The notes under the pieces are model-generated. The model was not told the DNA's origin. It saw only the letters and a list, made by a program, of their open reading frames with translations, and searched no databases. Position numbers and translations under genes: made by a program. From Lumnitzera littorea (lineage: Eukaryota > Streptophyta > Magnoliopsida > Myrtales > Combretaceae): 64,000 bases of DNA. Positions 1 to 13,110 of the stretch are shown one piece after another. The DNA lies in contig JAMXBB010000001.1 in assembly GCA_024138015.1 (NCBI GenBank), forward strand, positions 90,275,936 through 90,339,935, in the 5' to 3' direction. Every line of letters begins with the position of its first letter. Positions within the stretch are counted from its first letter, which is position 1.

Positions 1-1200
1 ATTTTATTATGACTAAAAACTCTTAATTGATATTAATTTTTTTAATTTATATATATTTTTAAGAATTTCTCTTTTATTTAATGTTTCAACTTTAATATAT
101 TGAGTAAATATTATATTTATATGTATATAATGAGTAGTTCAAATAAATTAAGTTTTATAATTGATATTGACGATGACTGAGATACTGACTATTTGATATG
201 AGCACAAGTATCATGGATACATCTACCGTTAGTTGAATTGTTAATAGGTCGTAATTTTATGTTTAGGTACTAAACTTTATTATTTTTATTTGCATATATT
301 AATTTTATCATATTCATTTTTTCTATGTATTTATACAAATTTTATAGATTTAATAGATTTAGTTACAACTTTTTAATTGATAAACGAATCTATTCCGAGC
401 ACGAAAACATGTTTATTAAAAGAGTCAAGTTATAAGTTTAGATTTTTATATACAACACATTTATTAAATACATCAAGTTATGGATTTAGATTTTTATATA
501 AATGATTAATAGATGAACCATATTACAAAATTAGTTTTTCGGATGCAATCGTGCTCGGCAGTTCCTATCATGTGACATAAATGAGTTGGTATCGATACAT
601 GCAGATTACAAGGCTAACCTATCCCTGCCCCTTACGTAGGTTGTGGGTGACTATTGGGCATAGGATGCCGGATGCCCCTGATAAGCTTCTAATTGGATAG
701 TATAATCGTTAGATTATTTAATAGAATTTAGAGGAAGTAAGATCTAATTATAATCTTTAGTTGATTGTTTTCTTATTTTAATTATTAATTAGATTATCTT
801 TAGAGAAAATCACACGTGTAGATTTAGGAGAAGTACAATCTAAGTACACTATCAAGTCTTGAATTAAATTTTTAGCTGATTGTTTTCTTGTTTTAATTAT
901 TGATTAATTGTTAAAGTCATTAGTTGCTGCAATTTTTGTTTAATTCTTTGAATTCTTGAAGTTAAATATATCGGTTAAATAATAGAGTTAAGGTTAATAT
1001 TAGTACTCAGGATCTCTAAGAGATTGACTCAAACTTATATCTGGTTTATTATAATTTGATAAGAGGGAATGGAGTTTGAAAAAGAAATGACATTTATCAA
1101 TCAGCAAAAAGCCAGCACCATCAACTACAAATCCTAAGTAGCAGCCAGAGGAGAATAGGAAATGTAGATCAAAATTTCGAACAACGGCATTTGTCTTTGA
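1..1200. other. Intergenic AT-rich DNA with short direct repeats
   Basis: No gene was recognised. Two weak direct duplications are visible. A stretch of about 60 bp around 420-500 repeats a TTAGATTTTTATAT core. A stretch around 753-793 recurs at 866-906 with the shared core GATTGTTTTCTT. A short GC-richer patch at 540-690 shows no recognisable protein in any frame. Confidence 0.5.
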
Positions 1201-1217
1201 AATGATGGGTTATACAT

Positions 1218-1448
1218 TTTATTTATATAATTTTTTTTTTATGGGGCCGCAATGGAAAAAAATGTCCAAACAGAAAAATGTCCCTCAACCTTTGTAATGT
1301 TGTCCTTGGACGGTAATTTCCGAATTATGTTTCCTAAAAAGATCTCTCTCTATCTTTGTATCAAGAATTTTCGGTGTCACTGTACATCTTATACCAATGA
1401 AACATGCAAGATTATATAACTATACAGTCAATGTTGACCCACCTGCTC
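1218..1448 (-). other. Probable 3' UTR of the KEA gene
   Basis: This segment directly follows the TAG stop of the antiporter gene on the minus strand. The minus strand reads AATAAA at 1218-1223, a canonical polyadenylation signal, about 226 bp after the stop codon. The mRNA end is inferred from this signal only. Confidence 0.45.
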
Positions 1449-4400
1449 CTACACAGCTAGTGTTTCTTCAGTAGTTTGGTTATCGTCTGATGAAGATTCT
1501 GAAGACTGGGCCTTGGGTCGACTCATGACACGAGAGAACCCATAACCAAGGGAGCTACCGCTCTCTTCAGAAAGCTGCACATTACAAAAAAATTAGCTAT
1601 CAATTAACAAAGGGAAAACAGTTGTCCAGTAAATACTTTATTTGAGTGGCCATTCCCAAGAACTAGGAAAGAAAAGACCAGCCAGTACCTCTGTAAGCTC
1701 AGAAAGGTGGCGGGACCTGAAGTCATTTATTGTGGCAGTAATCTCTGACATGGGCAGTTTTGCCTACCAGAACAAACAGATGTTAAAGATGTGAATAATA
1801 AGAACTTATTAAATTGGCAGTGACTCCATGACAAACAAGATTTCCTAAGAATCCGATTGATTTGGTTGCTTTTCGATCTTAGGAGAATTCAACCAAATAG
1901 GTATACCCTGAAGTTGTAAGAAACCTTATTCAGGAATAGATGAAAAAAAAAGTAATTTTCCCAAGCCTGGCTTGGCTTCAATGATTACTATAGCTACCAC
2001 ATTTTAGTTAAGCATGCCATGAGAGAGAGTTCAAATACCTGTGCAAGAACAGCAGCAGCCAACTGTAGACTTGGTTCTAAAGTTTCTGGCACAACCTGTG
2101 AATTTTTTGACATCAGAGCAAGCACGATGTAACTTCATCGCTGGAAGGAAATTGAAGCATTTCATTCTATTTTAAAATATTCCAACAACCATTAAAAGAG
2201 ACAGCTAAACCTATATGGCATCAGCCTAGTTGGTGAGAAATAAATGGGATAGAAAAGAAGGAAAAGCTCAAGGTATAAGCCATATTACAGCTGAGGCACC
2301 CGCTTTCTCCAAGTTGATGCCATGATCAACATCATGAGCACGAACAAAAGTTTTGACATTAGGAAAATATTTGCTTAGGGCCCAAACAGTTCTGAAGTTT
2401 GCCCCAGGACTATCTAATGTTATTGCAGCTGCGCAGGCTCTTTCAGCACCAACTTTATGGAGGACCTACACAGCCAATGGAAATATTCTCACATATTTAA
2501 CTAGACATTTACATTAAGTACCCCAGGGTTGGGGTGGGGGTGTGGGGGAAGCAACAGAAGAAAAAAAGGAAAAAACTGCAGTACCTCTCGGCTGCCAGAA
2601 TCTCCAAAATAGACAGGAAGATCCAAGGCACGCCCAACTGCCACTCTATCACTAAAATTGTGAAACTCTGGTTAGTAATTATTAGAAATCTCTCAATTCA
2701 GTAGAAGCAAAAAGCTATCATCCATCTTTAAAATAAGGGAAAAGAAAAGACAAAAAATATTGAGGCAGCAGACCCCCTTTGGCAAAATGGACGATTTGCT
2801 AAACTACTACAATTTAAAATAATTGCCCTGAGGAGAAGGAAAAGAAAACACAATTATAGATCAATTGATCTTGAGTTTGGAAATTTACCCAGCCTTACCT
2901 CCTTACATCAAGGCAAACAAAGGGAATTAGCCGTTCTGAGAGAAGCTGGGCAATGATCTGCATCCACAAGTATTTTGGTTTTTAGAGCTAGAACATTAAA
3001 AAAGAAGAAAGGTTACTGAAAAATTATATCTAACTTCTTTGTCATTGATTGCTCAATCCACTAACATTTAATTATACCTGGCCAACACGCCCAAATCCAC
3101 AAATGATAATGTGATCTTGCAAATCATCAGTCTGAAATTACAATCCAACACCAATATTAGCAGAAGAGCAATTCACAATTTGAAGTATTTTAGTATAACC
3201 ATGATTAGAACTAAGTCATGCCCAAGCTTATATAAACAATTTTACCTGCCTAAGAATTTTCTTTTTTATGGTCAGCCAATTGTCATTGACCTATACTCCT
3301 ACTCCCATGTTCTCAGAAGAAAGACAGTTTTTAACTGATCTTAGACATGTTTTGCAGCCCAAGGCATTATGAAACTGAGGATTCAGTAGAACTAATATTT
3401 TCTTGTGAAACCCACTATAATTATTACACGAAATACAATTGTCTTACTTTCCCCACTTCTCAGAGAATGTAGTCAATTGTCTTTCATATTGTATGCTCCC
3501 TCCAACAGTGATAAAGTTATTAAAAGGTATGAACCACTTAGCTCCAAGTATCAATCAAATAAACCAAATACAACAAGAGACTTGTCTTTTCCTATGACTA
3601 AATCCATCAACATAATGACACTTTTGCATCAATTACACATATCAGGGAAAGATCAATAGGTCCTTCCAATCATTTTGTTTCAAATCAACAAAGAAACATT
3701 TATGGTATAGGCTTTGAGATTTAATTACTTAATGCCCCACATTTTTAAGATTTGATATCCCCTCAATCATCAACAAATTAATAACAGAGATGAATAAGAA
3801 ATCCATTTATGAAAGAAAAGCCAAAAATCAATTAGTCATAACAAATTATCTCTATGCATAATAGAAGCAATTATTCTATCATAAATTCACCTCACTCTCA
3901 ATAGGTAATAAACTCCGGACATCTTGTTGCTCAAAGCGAGACGCAACTAGTTGACCTCCAGCAGCAAGCCATGGTGTTAGGGCCATTGAGATTCCCACCA
4001 CAAGAAACAATAAAGATGAAAGTCGAGAAGACATTATTCCCTGCAAAAGGAGTCCAAAAATGAATTGCTTGCTCAAAGTAAACACGGGAAAGGAGTAATA
4101 CCATACTCATGCGTCCACTAACGTTAATAATTTCTTTCTAATAATTCCTCAATGAAGGCATTATAGCTCACATCTCTAGTGCTGACACATCATATCTGAA
4201 AATGAAGATTTACACAGAAAAATAGGTTGAAAACCTGATTAACAGCTTCACCAAAAGCAACAAAAGCAAATTCACCACCCGGAGCAAGAAGTAGACCAAC
4301 TCTAATGGCAGATATTATTGAGATACCAAAAAGTCTTCCAATCAAAATGACCATTATAGTCTTCCCACCAATTAAGAGCCCCAAGGTTCCCATAATGACT

Positions 4401-7400
4401 GGAAAGTTTGAAACTAGAAGCTTTGGATCAATAGACATCCCAACCTGAGAAATAAAGGGGTCATTTTATTTGTAAAATGCTGAATGAAGCTATATTGACT
4501 GCTGTCAGGGATCTTTCAAGATTCTTCATATTGCTAATGCAAACACAACTCAGAATGCTTTTACACCAAAAGAATAATTGAGGAGGATGCCAGTATGTAA
4601 TGGTACGTTATAAAGCAGTTCATACTGAGTTTCCATGAAACAGATCATCAGCAAGCAAATTCTTTTACCAAGTTTCATCAGGCAGGACATCAGGAAGTAG
4701 TTTATGCAGAAGTAGACAAAGGCAAGATAGTTGCCCAGAGAAAAGGATGATGCTCAGCGCTCACCGTCATGAAGAAGAGACCTAAAAGGAGGCCACGATA
4801 GGGAGCAATATCAGATTCAACCTGCAAGGAGAATTCTGTTTCTGCAAGGAGAAGACCAGCTAAAAATGCACCCAATGCCATTGAAAGTCCAGCCTGTTGT
4901 GGAATCAGAGGAGCAGACAGTCAGCCTCGTGACTCCATTTATCCATAAAAACTAATGCGGAGAAAAGGAGATTCAAATTTAGAGTTGTACCCTCGCAGTC
5001 AAAAGACTTGTTCCAAGAATAACAAGGAGAGTGTTTGCTGAGAAAATCTCTGCATTCTGGTTTTCTGCAATTTGTTTATAAATTGGTCGGAGGAACTGCA
5101 AAATATAAGTGGAAACTTAGATTGAGCAAAAGAAAAAGAAAGAAAAAACTAAAACCCAAGACAAAATTACGCCAGCATAAGTGCATAGCTTGTTTGGGTT
5201 CAGTATTACAATCAATTTTAGATAAGTTTAGTATTTTATTCAAAACACCCTTTCACTACTCCCATAAAATAAGTCAAGGTGACACAATAAGTGGTTCATG
5301 AAAAGATAGATGAAAAGCATCATTCATATGTAACTAGAACCATATTACTAATGCCTACAGCATACAACTTGCATATAAGCATTCTGAAAGAATGAGCGTC
5401 AGCCAAGCAATGCACAGAAGTATTGCTGGCCAGGGTGACAACTTTTCCACATTACTGACTACGGAGACACTATGACAGGCATAATTCTCTAAGTTGGCTG
5501 GCAAAGAACATCCTTCATATAAGAGCCTGACAACTGATCAGAGCACCCTGATAATGACTTTTACCATATATTCAAGGTATCCTTATCATATGTAGAAAGA
5601 CAGGGAACAGAAAAACAATCTGTTGACAAATTCCACCTTTAACACCTAAATTGATGATTTATGAAAAGTATACCAGGCGTCCACCAGCAATTATGGCACT
5701 GACGGCAACCATAGCCTTAACACCGGCCAGTCCCAGGGCTTCAGCAATTGCCCAACACCCAACCTGAAAATAATAGGATCCTATAATTGCAGTAGTAGCA
5801 GTGGCATTGCCAAAAAGGAGACAAAAAAATAGTCAGGTGTCTGGCACAGAAGTTCATCAATTGAACATGGGAGGATATTTTACATTTTTACTCTTTGAAA
5901 GATAAATTATAACTACATTTATACCTGCACAAGCAAATATGGATATCTTAAAAGACTCTGTTTCAGTAGTCTACTTAGGTAGCAGCTTACCATGGTCTCT
6001 AACAAGTGAGATTAGCCTTTAGTTACCATACTATTTGTCAAATTCTTTTGTGGTCGCTTTCTCCCCACAGTATAAACAGTTTGTATCATTTCTGAGGTTT
6101 CCCAACCTTCCACCAAGAATAAATGAAATTTTGGCACAAAAATGTAAGAGGAACCATAATGGAAAATGCTTTACCCCTCCTTTGGATGAATTAGGTGATA
6201 TAAGCGGTATAAGTATAAGCAATACCACCACAGCCAAATCCTGAAACAAACAAAACAAAATGAAACAATTAACTTTCTCCAGTATTACATTTCAAATGCA
6301 ACAAACAAACTAAAGCATGTTAGGCTCACTAATCAAGCAAATTTGTCAAGGACCTAGAACTTAGTGTATACAATGGCTCCAGATAATGATATGTATTTAC
6401 AATTCAAAGCAATAGTTACAAGCTTCTTTCAAGATTATGGCCTCATTTTTATCCCTCATTCTTTAGATAATTGACTAGTATCTTATCTTTGGATTTTACT
6501 AGGGCTGAGTGAAAAAGTGAAAAGGGGGGATTTTTCTTATGAATGGGGCAACAGAGTGGAGATAATTTCCAATTAATTGCACCTAGTGTCAACATATTGA
6601 AAGGTCAAATTATTCAAGCGAAAGCCTCCACAGCACCACACACTTGGCTGTGAAGCCAGAATAATATAAGAAAGCCTTGGGCCTTAATCATGGAGCATCA
6701 CAATAAAAAATGTAGATTTACCTGGAAAAGTAGAACAGAGAAAGTAGCACGTCCATGACGGGAAGTGCTCTCACCTCGTTCCTGCAAAACCTGCAAGATA
6801 TTCATGAAAACAGATCATTCATTCACCAAAATCAAAATCTACTGCACAAGCAATAAATAGGTCAATCCATAAATAAACTGGAGTAGCTATCTTTATATAA
6901 TAGTCATAAGACGTTTACAATTCTGGGATCCAGGTAATGTAAAAGAAAATGTCCAGGTGCCTTACTTATATATGTAGACAGCAAGGCCATTGCACTATAT
7001 TAGCATACATCTTCTCTATGAGTAATAGTATTAACTCTACGTGTCCAACAATGCATACATGAGAAATAGCACAATTATTCTGTTCTTTTCTGGAAAGAAA
7101 TATTTAAATTTTCAGTGCTAGCATATATTTAGATCCATAATGATAGGCAAGGATTAAGTTAAGGTACAGTAAAGCCAGAAGCAAGATCTGCAGCATGAGA
7201 GCAAATCTTGCCTGCAGGACTACAGCTGTAGAAGAAAGGGCCAAACCATTCCCAATAACTATTGCTGCGGGGCCAGGTTGTCCACAAAGATAATGAGCAA
7301 TCATACCAACAAGCAGTGCTGTGACCAAGACCTATAATTTTTTGGAGCTATTCAAATGTTAGTAGATGATAACTTGGTAAGTGAATAACTCTGACCTAAA

Positions 7401-10400
7401 AAAGAAAAGAAAAGAAAAAATTCCCATCACCTGAGCAGAACCCAACCCAAAGACATATTTCTTCATCGAACTAAGCCTTTCAACAGAGAGCTGAATCACA
7501 TCAAAAGTTTGCAGTATGCATGAATTTTTTTTCCTATTGAGCACTCACCATAAGTAACATCCATACCAAATCTAGCGAACAGTTGAACCTCACCTCCAGG
7601 CCAATATTAAATAGCAAGAAGACAACTCCAAATTCAGCAATGGCTTTCGTTGCATGTACATTACGAATAATGGAGAGTCCATAAGGTCCAATCAAAATGC
7701 CAGCAGCCAAGTAGCCAAGAACAGGACTGCCTACACAAGGCACAGAATGCACCATCAACAATTGGACAGTGGAAGATGACTTAAAGAAGCAAAAAACAAG
7801 CACGGGGCAATGAGAAGCTTTGGCATTTTCATTTAAAAGGTTGACAATGAAATAAAGGTCATGAAATGTACATGTATATGCAGCTTGACCATTGCAGAAA
7901 AGGCATTTCTCGTTCAGCATTTAATAATTTCCTTCATAAGAACGCTAGCAAGTACAAGATCACTAACAAATAGCTTGCAAGAAAACTATGACATAAAATA
8001 AGCTTGCAAATAGACAGATTTAAACATGTTCAGGTGAAAGACAACAAATAAGAAAGTGCCTAAAAATAATTCATGATGGTGTAAACTGAGAAATCTTAAT
8101 TCCTCTAGAACAAATTATACCTTTCTTTATATGATCTAATTAAGCAGATTCCATGATATGATTAAAACTTTGCTACATTATTTTTTTATAAGCAACTTAG
8201 CTATCTTATCATACATCCAGATTCTAATATATTTAAAGCATATAAGCAAAGATACAGATAACCACTTTTTGTAATAAGGAGATGATGACAGTAAATTAGA
8301 TCTCCATCTCCTCTAAATGAGGGAAGAGGTCAACCTTACAGGGAGGACAAATTGAAGAAATTACAGTACCTCCAGGAATCTTTTGGAATATTGGCACAAA
8401 AATAACACTAGCAAGCAGCAGCCACAAAACATCAAGCAAAGAGGCTTCCTCCTCATTTACCTGAGGCAAAACAAATGGATTGGAAATGCAAGAACTTCTC
8501 CAACAGAATAGGCAGACTTAATGAAATGGTTATATTATGCCATCACAAACCTCATGTTGAGGAACAAATTCCTTTAGCTTCGTAATTTTCTCAGGAAATT
8601 TTCGTAACTGCCTGAGAAGGCGTTCTGTATTAAGAGAAACCTTTTGAATGCAGGTGCAGACAATTTCAGACTGTCGCAGAAGTTGCTTAGTCTTCTCTGC
8701 TCGATTAGTATACAGAGCAATCCTGTCAACAGTAGCAAGAACTCGTGATGCAAAAGAAGGCAAGATGTTTAAGCTGATGCAAATCATGATCAAAGAAAGA
8801 AGTAAAAGACATTATTATTAAACTAGATAACTGGAGCAAATACAAGCTGCATGCAGCTGAGGTTGGGCACTATGACATGGTTGAATCAATATTACAACAA
8901 ATAGCTTTCATCATTTACAATTTCTGGATAATGTTCAACTTGTTAACCAGATGAAGACACAGCCAACAATAGAATAATATGGCTACGGCATCATTGCTTT
9001 CCAAGGTGTTATACTTATTGTCTCATCTCAGCCCGATGAAACTAAACCTGTTGTTTAAATACAAAGCTTTTCTTTTTGGCAATTTTTTTTCAAATATAAA
9101 GTTGAACTTTTTTCTTGCCTGAAATTAATCAACCCCAGTCTAAGATTTATTTATCTGCCATCAGTATTATTCCCAGCCTAGAAATATAAAACCAGAAAAT
9201 ATATCCAACATAAATTCACAATCTAACAAACTGAAAAGTACAGTTTTCTGAAGAAGTGGTGCAGATGAAAATATAACTTTAAAAATGGGTTATCTGATAT
9301 GCTTAGCTTCAGCAAAACTTACCCAGATCCAAGGAGTGCTAGACCCAAGACTACCTTGGGCAATTGCCTCTTCACCGACTCCACGAGGCCACGAAGCACT
9401 AATGATGCTGTTACCTCCTTGCCATCTTCATTGAAAGAGAAGAAGGATGCAGAAAAGAAACGAGATGACTTCTTCAATGAGGCCTTTGGAGCATTAGAAC
9501 TCTCCTTGGTTAAGTCCTTCTGCACTTCTTGCTTCTTTGCTTGAACTAGACTCTTCAACATCTCTTGCTCCAACTCAGCTCCTCTAGAAGCTTCCAAACC
9601 TAACCTTCCATTCTCTTGATTACTAGAACCTTCACAATGTTTGAGCTCATCATATCTTTGAGCAACTTTATCAGAAGTGCTGTCTGGCAAAAGCTGGCCC
9701 CTCACTAGATCAGCATCAATACCACTTTCTTGTTTGAAGCTGGTGTTATTGGTGATCCCTCGATGTATCTTATCCTCTCGTCCAACAAGACCATGATCAG
9801 ACACCTCTATAGCCTCTGAGGAATCAAAAATAGAAGTATAATGAGATTTTTCTGCTCTTTGCAAGGCAATCTCCGCATCATTAACGCATTGTGTGGCCTC
9901 AAGCTCTGAGGCCACTGCTTGCTCAGCTAAAATCATTATGTTTGCCACGTCCTCCTCTGCCTTCAGCGCATTACCCAGAGCAATCTTGGCAAATTCATTC
10001 AACCACTCCAGTTCTTTCTGAAATTCCTCCTTCTTTCTAAGCAATTGTTGTAAGTCCAACTCACAATTTGCCATATATTCATGACATTTTCTGACATCTT
10101 CCTCTGCTACTAAAACTGCTTCCTCCTTTTCCTTGAAACTCTCCATATCACCCCCTTTAGAACCCTCAAGATTACCAGTTTCTAGTCTAGCAGTTTCCAG
10201 AGCTTCAGCTGTGACTTGCAACCCCTCTCTTGCTATTGTAAGAGCCAAATTTGCTTTCTGCACCGCTTCTACAGCAATGGGCTCTTGATTCGTGATATCT
10301 TCTATAGCATTAACAGTTGCATTGACATTATTACAAGCATTTACTGCTTCATCCTTTAAAGTTATTGCAGTTTCTGATATCATCTGTGCCTTCTCCTCAA

Positions 10401-10905
10401 ACATCACGCTGTTCCGCTTTGCTACTTCCAATTCTTTCAAGGCTATCCGCACCAACTCCTTTAATTCATCTACGCTAACATCTTCCTCAACCCCATCCTC
10501 TCCTTTTCCTTCCTTTTCCACTAAACCATCATGGCCAGAACCATCACGAGAGCCTGAACCTGGGTCTTCACCACTATCCACACTCTCCACATTTTGTCCA
10601 TTCCCATTCACAAATGTTACAAAATCATTGCCTTGACAGTGAGTTTTAACTTTTCCCAAAGAATTGAAAACACAAAAATCATCACCAATCAGTGACCTTC
10701 TCACACATGATCCATGCCAACAGCTGTTCAATTTATAACAACAGCTAGCCGAAATACTCTTAGCATTTCCTTTTGCACACTGAGTTAAGAAAACTCCATT
10801 ATCTTTCCTTACAAAACTAAAACTACAACTCCTCCTAAATCCTAACCGTTTGTCGAGTGGATACAGTACGTTATTCCGATACCGTAACTGACATGAGACA
10901 TCCAT
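1449..10905 (-). CDS. KEA2: Chloroplast K+ efflux antiporter, KEA1/KEA2 type (20 exons)
   Basis: K+/H+ antiporter of the chloroplast inner envelope (CPA2 family), about 1198 residues; the Arabidopsis KEA1/KEA2 proteins are close to 1180. Coding exons in gene order: 9323-10905, 8551-8722, 8370-8460, 7594-7730, 7431-7490, 7212-7331, 6722-6790, 6175-6240, 5674-5763, 4991-5095, 4765-4893, 4235-4444, 3891-4040, 3078-3131, 2899-2957, 2585-2651, 2289-2465, 2039-2095, 1689-1763, 1449-1574. All phases join without a stop. Exon 1 encodes a transit-peptide-like N terminus, an acidic linker and a long Ala/Glu-rich coiled coil. Exons 3-13 encode the membrane antiporter domain (SPVLGYLAAGILIGPYGLS, FLLFNIGLE, GAFLAGLLLAET, LLLAPGGEFAFVAFGEAVNQ). 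Exons 14-17 hold the KTN/RCK nucleotide-binding domain (CGFGRVGQ). An in-frame ATG lies three codons upstream at 10914; ATG 10905 was chosen because MDVS resembles relatives. KEA1 and KEA2 could not be told apart. All introns are GT-AG except the one after 7212. Confidence 0.95.
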
Positions 10906-10916
10906 TATCACCAAAA

Positions 10917-11650
10917 AATACTTGTAACCCTTCCTCCTTCAACGAAACTTTTGAAACAATCTCTCATTAGCCTTTTATCAAACACCTGGTCAACGAATTG
11001 AACTCCAAATCACAAATACTCGTAAAATGCTGCATTAAAACCCAATTCATCTAAACTCAACCTATTATTCTGACAGTAATCGACACGAAGCATCAGTAAC
11101 CACTGGAAACCGATACTCATAACCCTTCCTCCCTCGACAACACTGTTTCGTTAGCCTTTTACCAAACACCTGGTCAACGAATCAAGCTTGGAATCGCTAA
11201 AACTCGTTAAGGCACTTCACTAAAACCTGTTTCATTTAAGTTCAATCTATTTATTATCACATAAGCAAGAACAAAATGAAGTTCATCATCAAAATGTGAT
11301 GCTGTGAAATTGACATTCACTATATACACACACACTATACATAAATATAAATAAATTAATGAATTGAATATTTACGGCGCGAAATCGCATCATGCATGCT
11401 TACGTAAACATGACCTAGTAATAAAGAATTTAAAAATCGGAGGAGTTTACCTGAGAGGTTTGATTTTACAATGTGCGCTGGTAGAGAGGGGAGAGAGAGA
11501 GAAGGAGAGCGAGAGGAATCGCCGGAATTTGACTCAGTGCACGGAGTCTTGCGGTGAAAAGCGTCCTCAGTGGTTGAGTGAAGCTCGAGTCAAAGAAAAT
11601 GGACGGCGGAGTTCGAGAGAAGGAAGCACCAGGGAGGAGGCAGGCAGTTC
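10917..11650 (-). promoter_or_regulatory. KEA 5' leader, probable UTR intron and duplicated segment
   Basis: Upstream of the KEA start, the minus strand has a strong donor, CAG|GTAAAC (intron beginning at 11450), and a candidate acceptor TGCAG with the next exon at 11029. This suggests a leader exon from about 11451 to 11650 and a 5' UTR intron of about 420 bp. The leader exon is rich in CT on the coding strand, as plant leaders often are. The segment 10919-11075 is repeated at 11103-11260 (the word CCTGGTCAACGAAT occurs at 10985 and 11169, period 184). The UTR intron is inferred from splice consensus only. Confidence 0.4.
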
Positions 11651-11784
11651 AGGCAGTTGGAACGAAGAAAATGAAATGTACATGACTCATAACAGAATTT
11701 AACGTGACCAATTTTCTCTTTTTTTTTTACTTAAATTTGTTTTTTTTTTTTCCCTACATTCAAACTTGCCTATTAAAAATGACA

Positions 11785-13110
11785 ACTTGACTCGGGGCAA
11801 TATCACCATATATCCCTTGACTTTACGCTTTTTTCTTATTATGCACCTAAACTTCATATTTATTAAATTATACACCCACCTAAACTTTATATTTATGAAA
11901 TTATACACTCAATTTGAACTTTACTCGTCTCCTTATACATCTCTATTATCCTACTCTAATTCCCTCGTTTAAGTTAGTTTTAGCAATAAATGAATGTTTG
12001 ACATGTGTCAACACGTGTTTTTTACCTTTTTTTTTTATTTCTTAATTAAAAGAGGAAAAACCCTTTTTTAATTAATTAAGAGTTCCATACATACCGTGAT
12101 TCCAAGATATGTTTACTTTAGTATATTATTAAGTTATATTGTTTTATATAAAAAAAAAAAGAAATTGAGATTTAAGTAATGTGAGACTTGCTTATCACAA
12201 GCGTAGGACTTGCTTATCAAGAGCTTTGGACTTTTACAAGAGTGCAATTTAATGCATGTATATTGCTCAACTTAACTTAATTTTTCCTTATTCTATTTGA
12301 CCTCTAAATTAAGAAAAACTGTTTAATCCTTAATCTACTTCAAGAGTTCTTTCCAACCATAAAAAAATATTTTCAAAAATTAATCTAAACACACTAAAAA
12401 ATTGAAGTAAAGTTATCCTATCTATTATGTTTTTATTTTTTCAGTTGGATGAGCTAATTTTCCTTTGATTTTTAACATGTGTAAATTAATATTTAGAAAG
12501 ATTTTTACATGGTTAGAAAGAACTTTTGGAGTAGATTAAGGATTAAGTGATTTTCTTAATTTGAAGGTCAAATAGAGTAGGGAAAAATCAAGTCAAGTTG
12601 AGTAATGTACATGTGTTAAATTGCACTCTTGTAATTCTCCAAAGCTTTTGATAGGCAAGTCCCATATTGCTTAGGTCCCGATTTCTTTCTTATATATAAT
12701 GTAAGATGGTTAAGTGATATGATGTAGTCAACTTATCAATTTATAAGTCAAAGTTATTAAATGTGGTATAGGTGGAGGTTTTATTTAAAAAAATTAAACA
12801 AAAAAAGAACATTTTCTCTTTGAAATGCTAACATAGAAAAGTTTCTCACCTGGAAAAACTATCCTATATGGGTTGATGAGGAAAAAATGAATTCTAAAAA
12901 ATTAAAAGAAAAAATTGTAAAAACACGTATCGAAGATTCATTAGTCACTGAAATTGACTTAAACGAAATTAGAGTGAGATAACGAAAGTGTATATGAAAA
13001 CAAGTAAAATTTAAATCAAGTGTATAATTTAACAAATATAAAACCCGAGTACATAATTGAAAAAAAGCACAAAGTTTGAGTATATATTGCGACATTATCC
13101 CATTTGACTT
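11785..13110. mobile_element. Mutator-like MITE with about 230-bp inverted repeats (element 11794-13101)
   Basis: The left arm (11794 to about 12025, starting GGGGCAATATC) is matched by the reverse complement of the right arm (about 12870-13101, starting GGGATAATGTC) over roughly 230 bp. Shared words include TTAAATTATACAC and ACTCTAATT. The flanking 9-mers, ACTTGACTC (11785-11793) and ATTTGACTT (13102-13110), agree at 7 of 9 positions and differ only by C/T. A 9-bp target duplication and long TIRs are typical of Mutator-like elements. No transposase is encoded. The element lies directly upstream of the presumed KEA promoter. Confidence 0.7.
12130..12715. repeat. Inner foldback of about 220-bp arms inside the MITE
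   Basis: The segment from about 12130 to 12360 pairs with the reverse complement of about 12500-12715. Examples are GACTTGC, CAAGAGTGCAATTTAA, CTATTTGACC and CTTAATCCTTAATCTACT in both arms. A loop of about 140 bp separates the arms. It sits off-centre inside the larger palindrome at 11794-13101 and is either a second MITE inserted into the first or the evolved core of one composite foldback. Confidence 0.7.

Noticed and set aside
3111..3659. Plus-strand ORFs within a KEA intron
   Set aside because: No recognisable domain; they lie in an AT-rich intron between exons 13 and 14 of a well supported gene.
10292..10636. 114-codon plus-strand ORF opposite KEA exon 1
   Set aside because: It is the complement of the coiled-coil coding sequence; Ser-rich translation is expected from the antisense of Glu/Ala codons.
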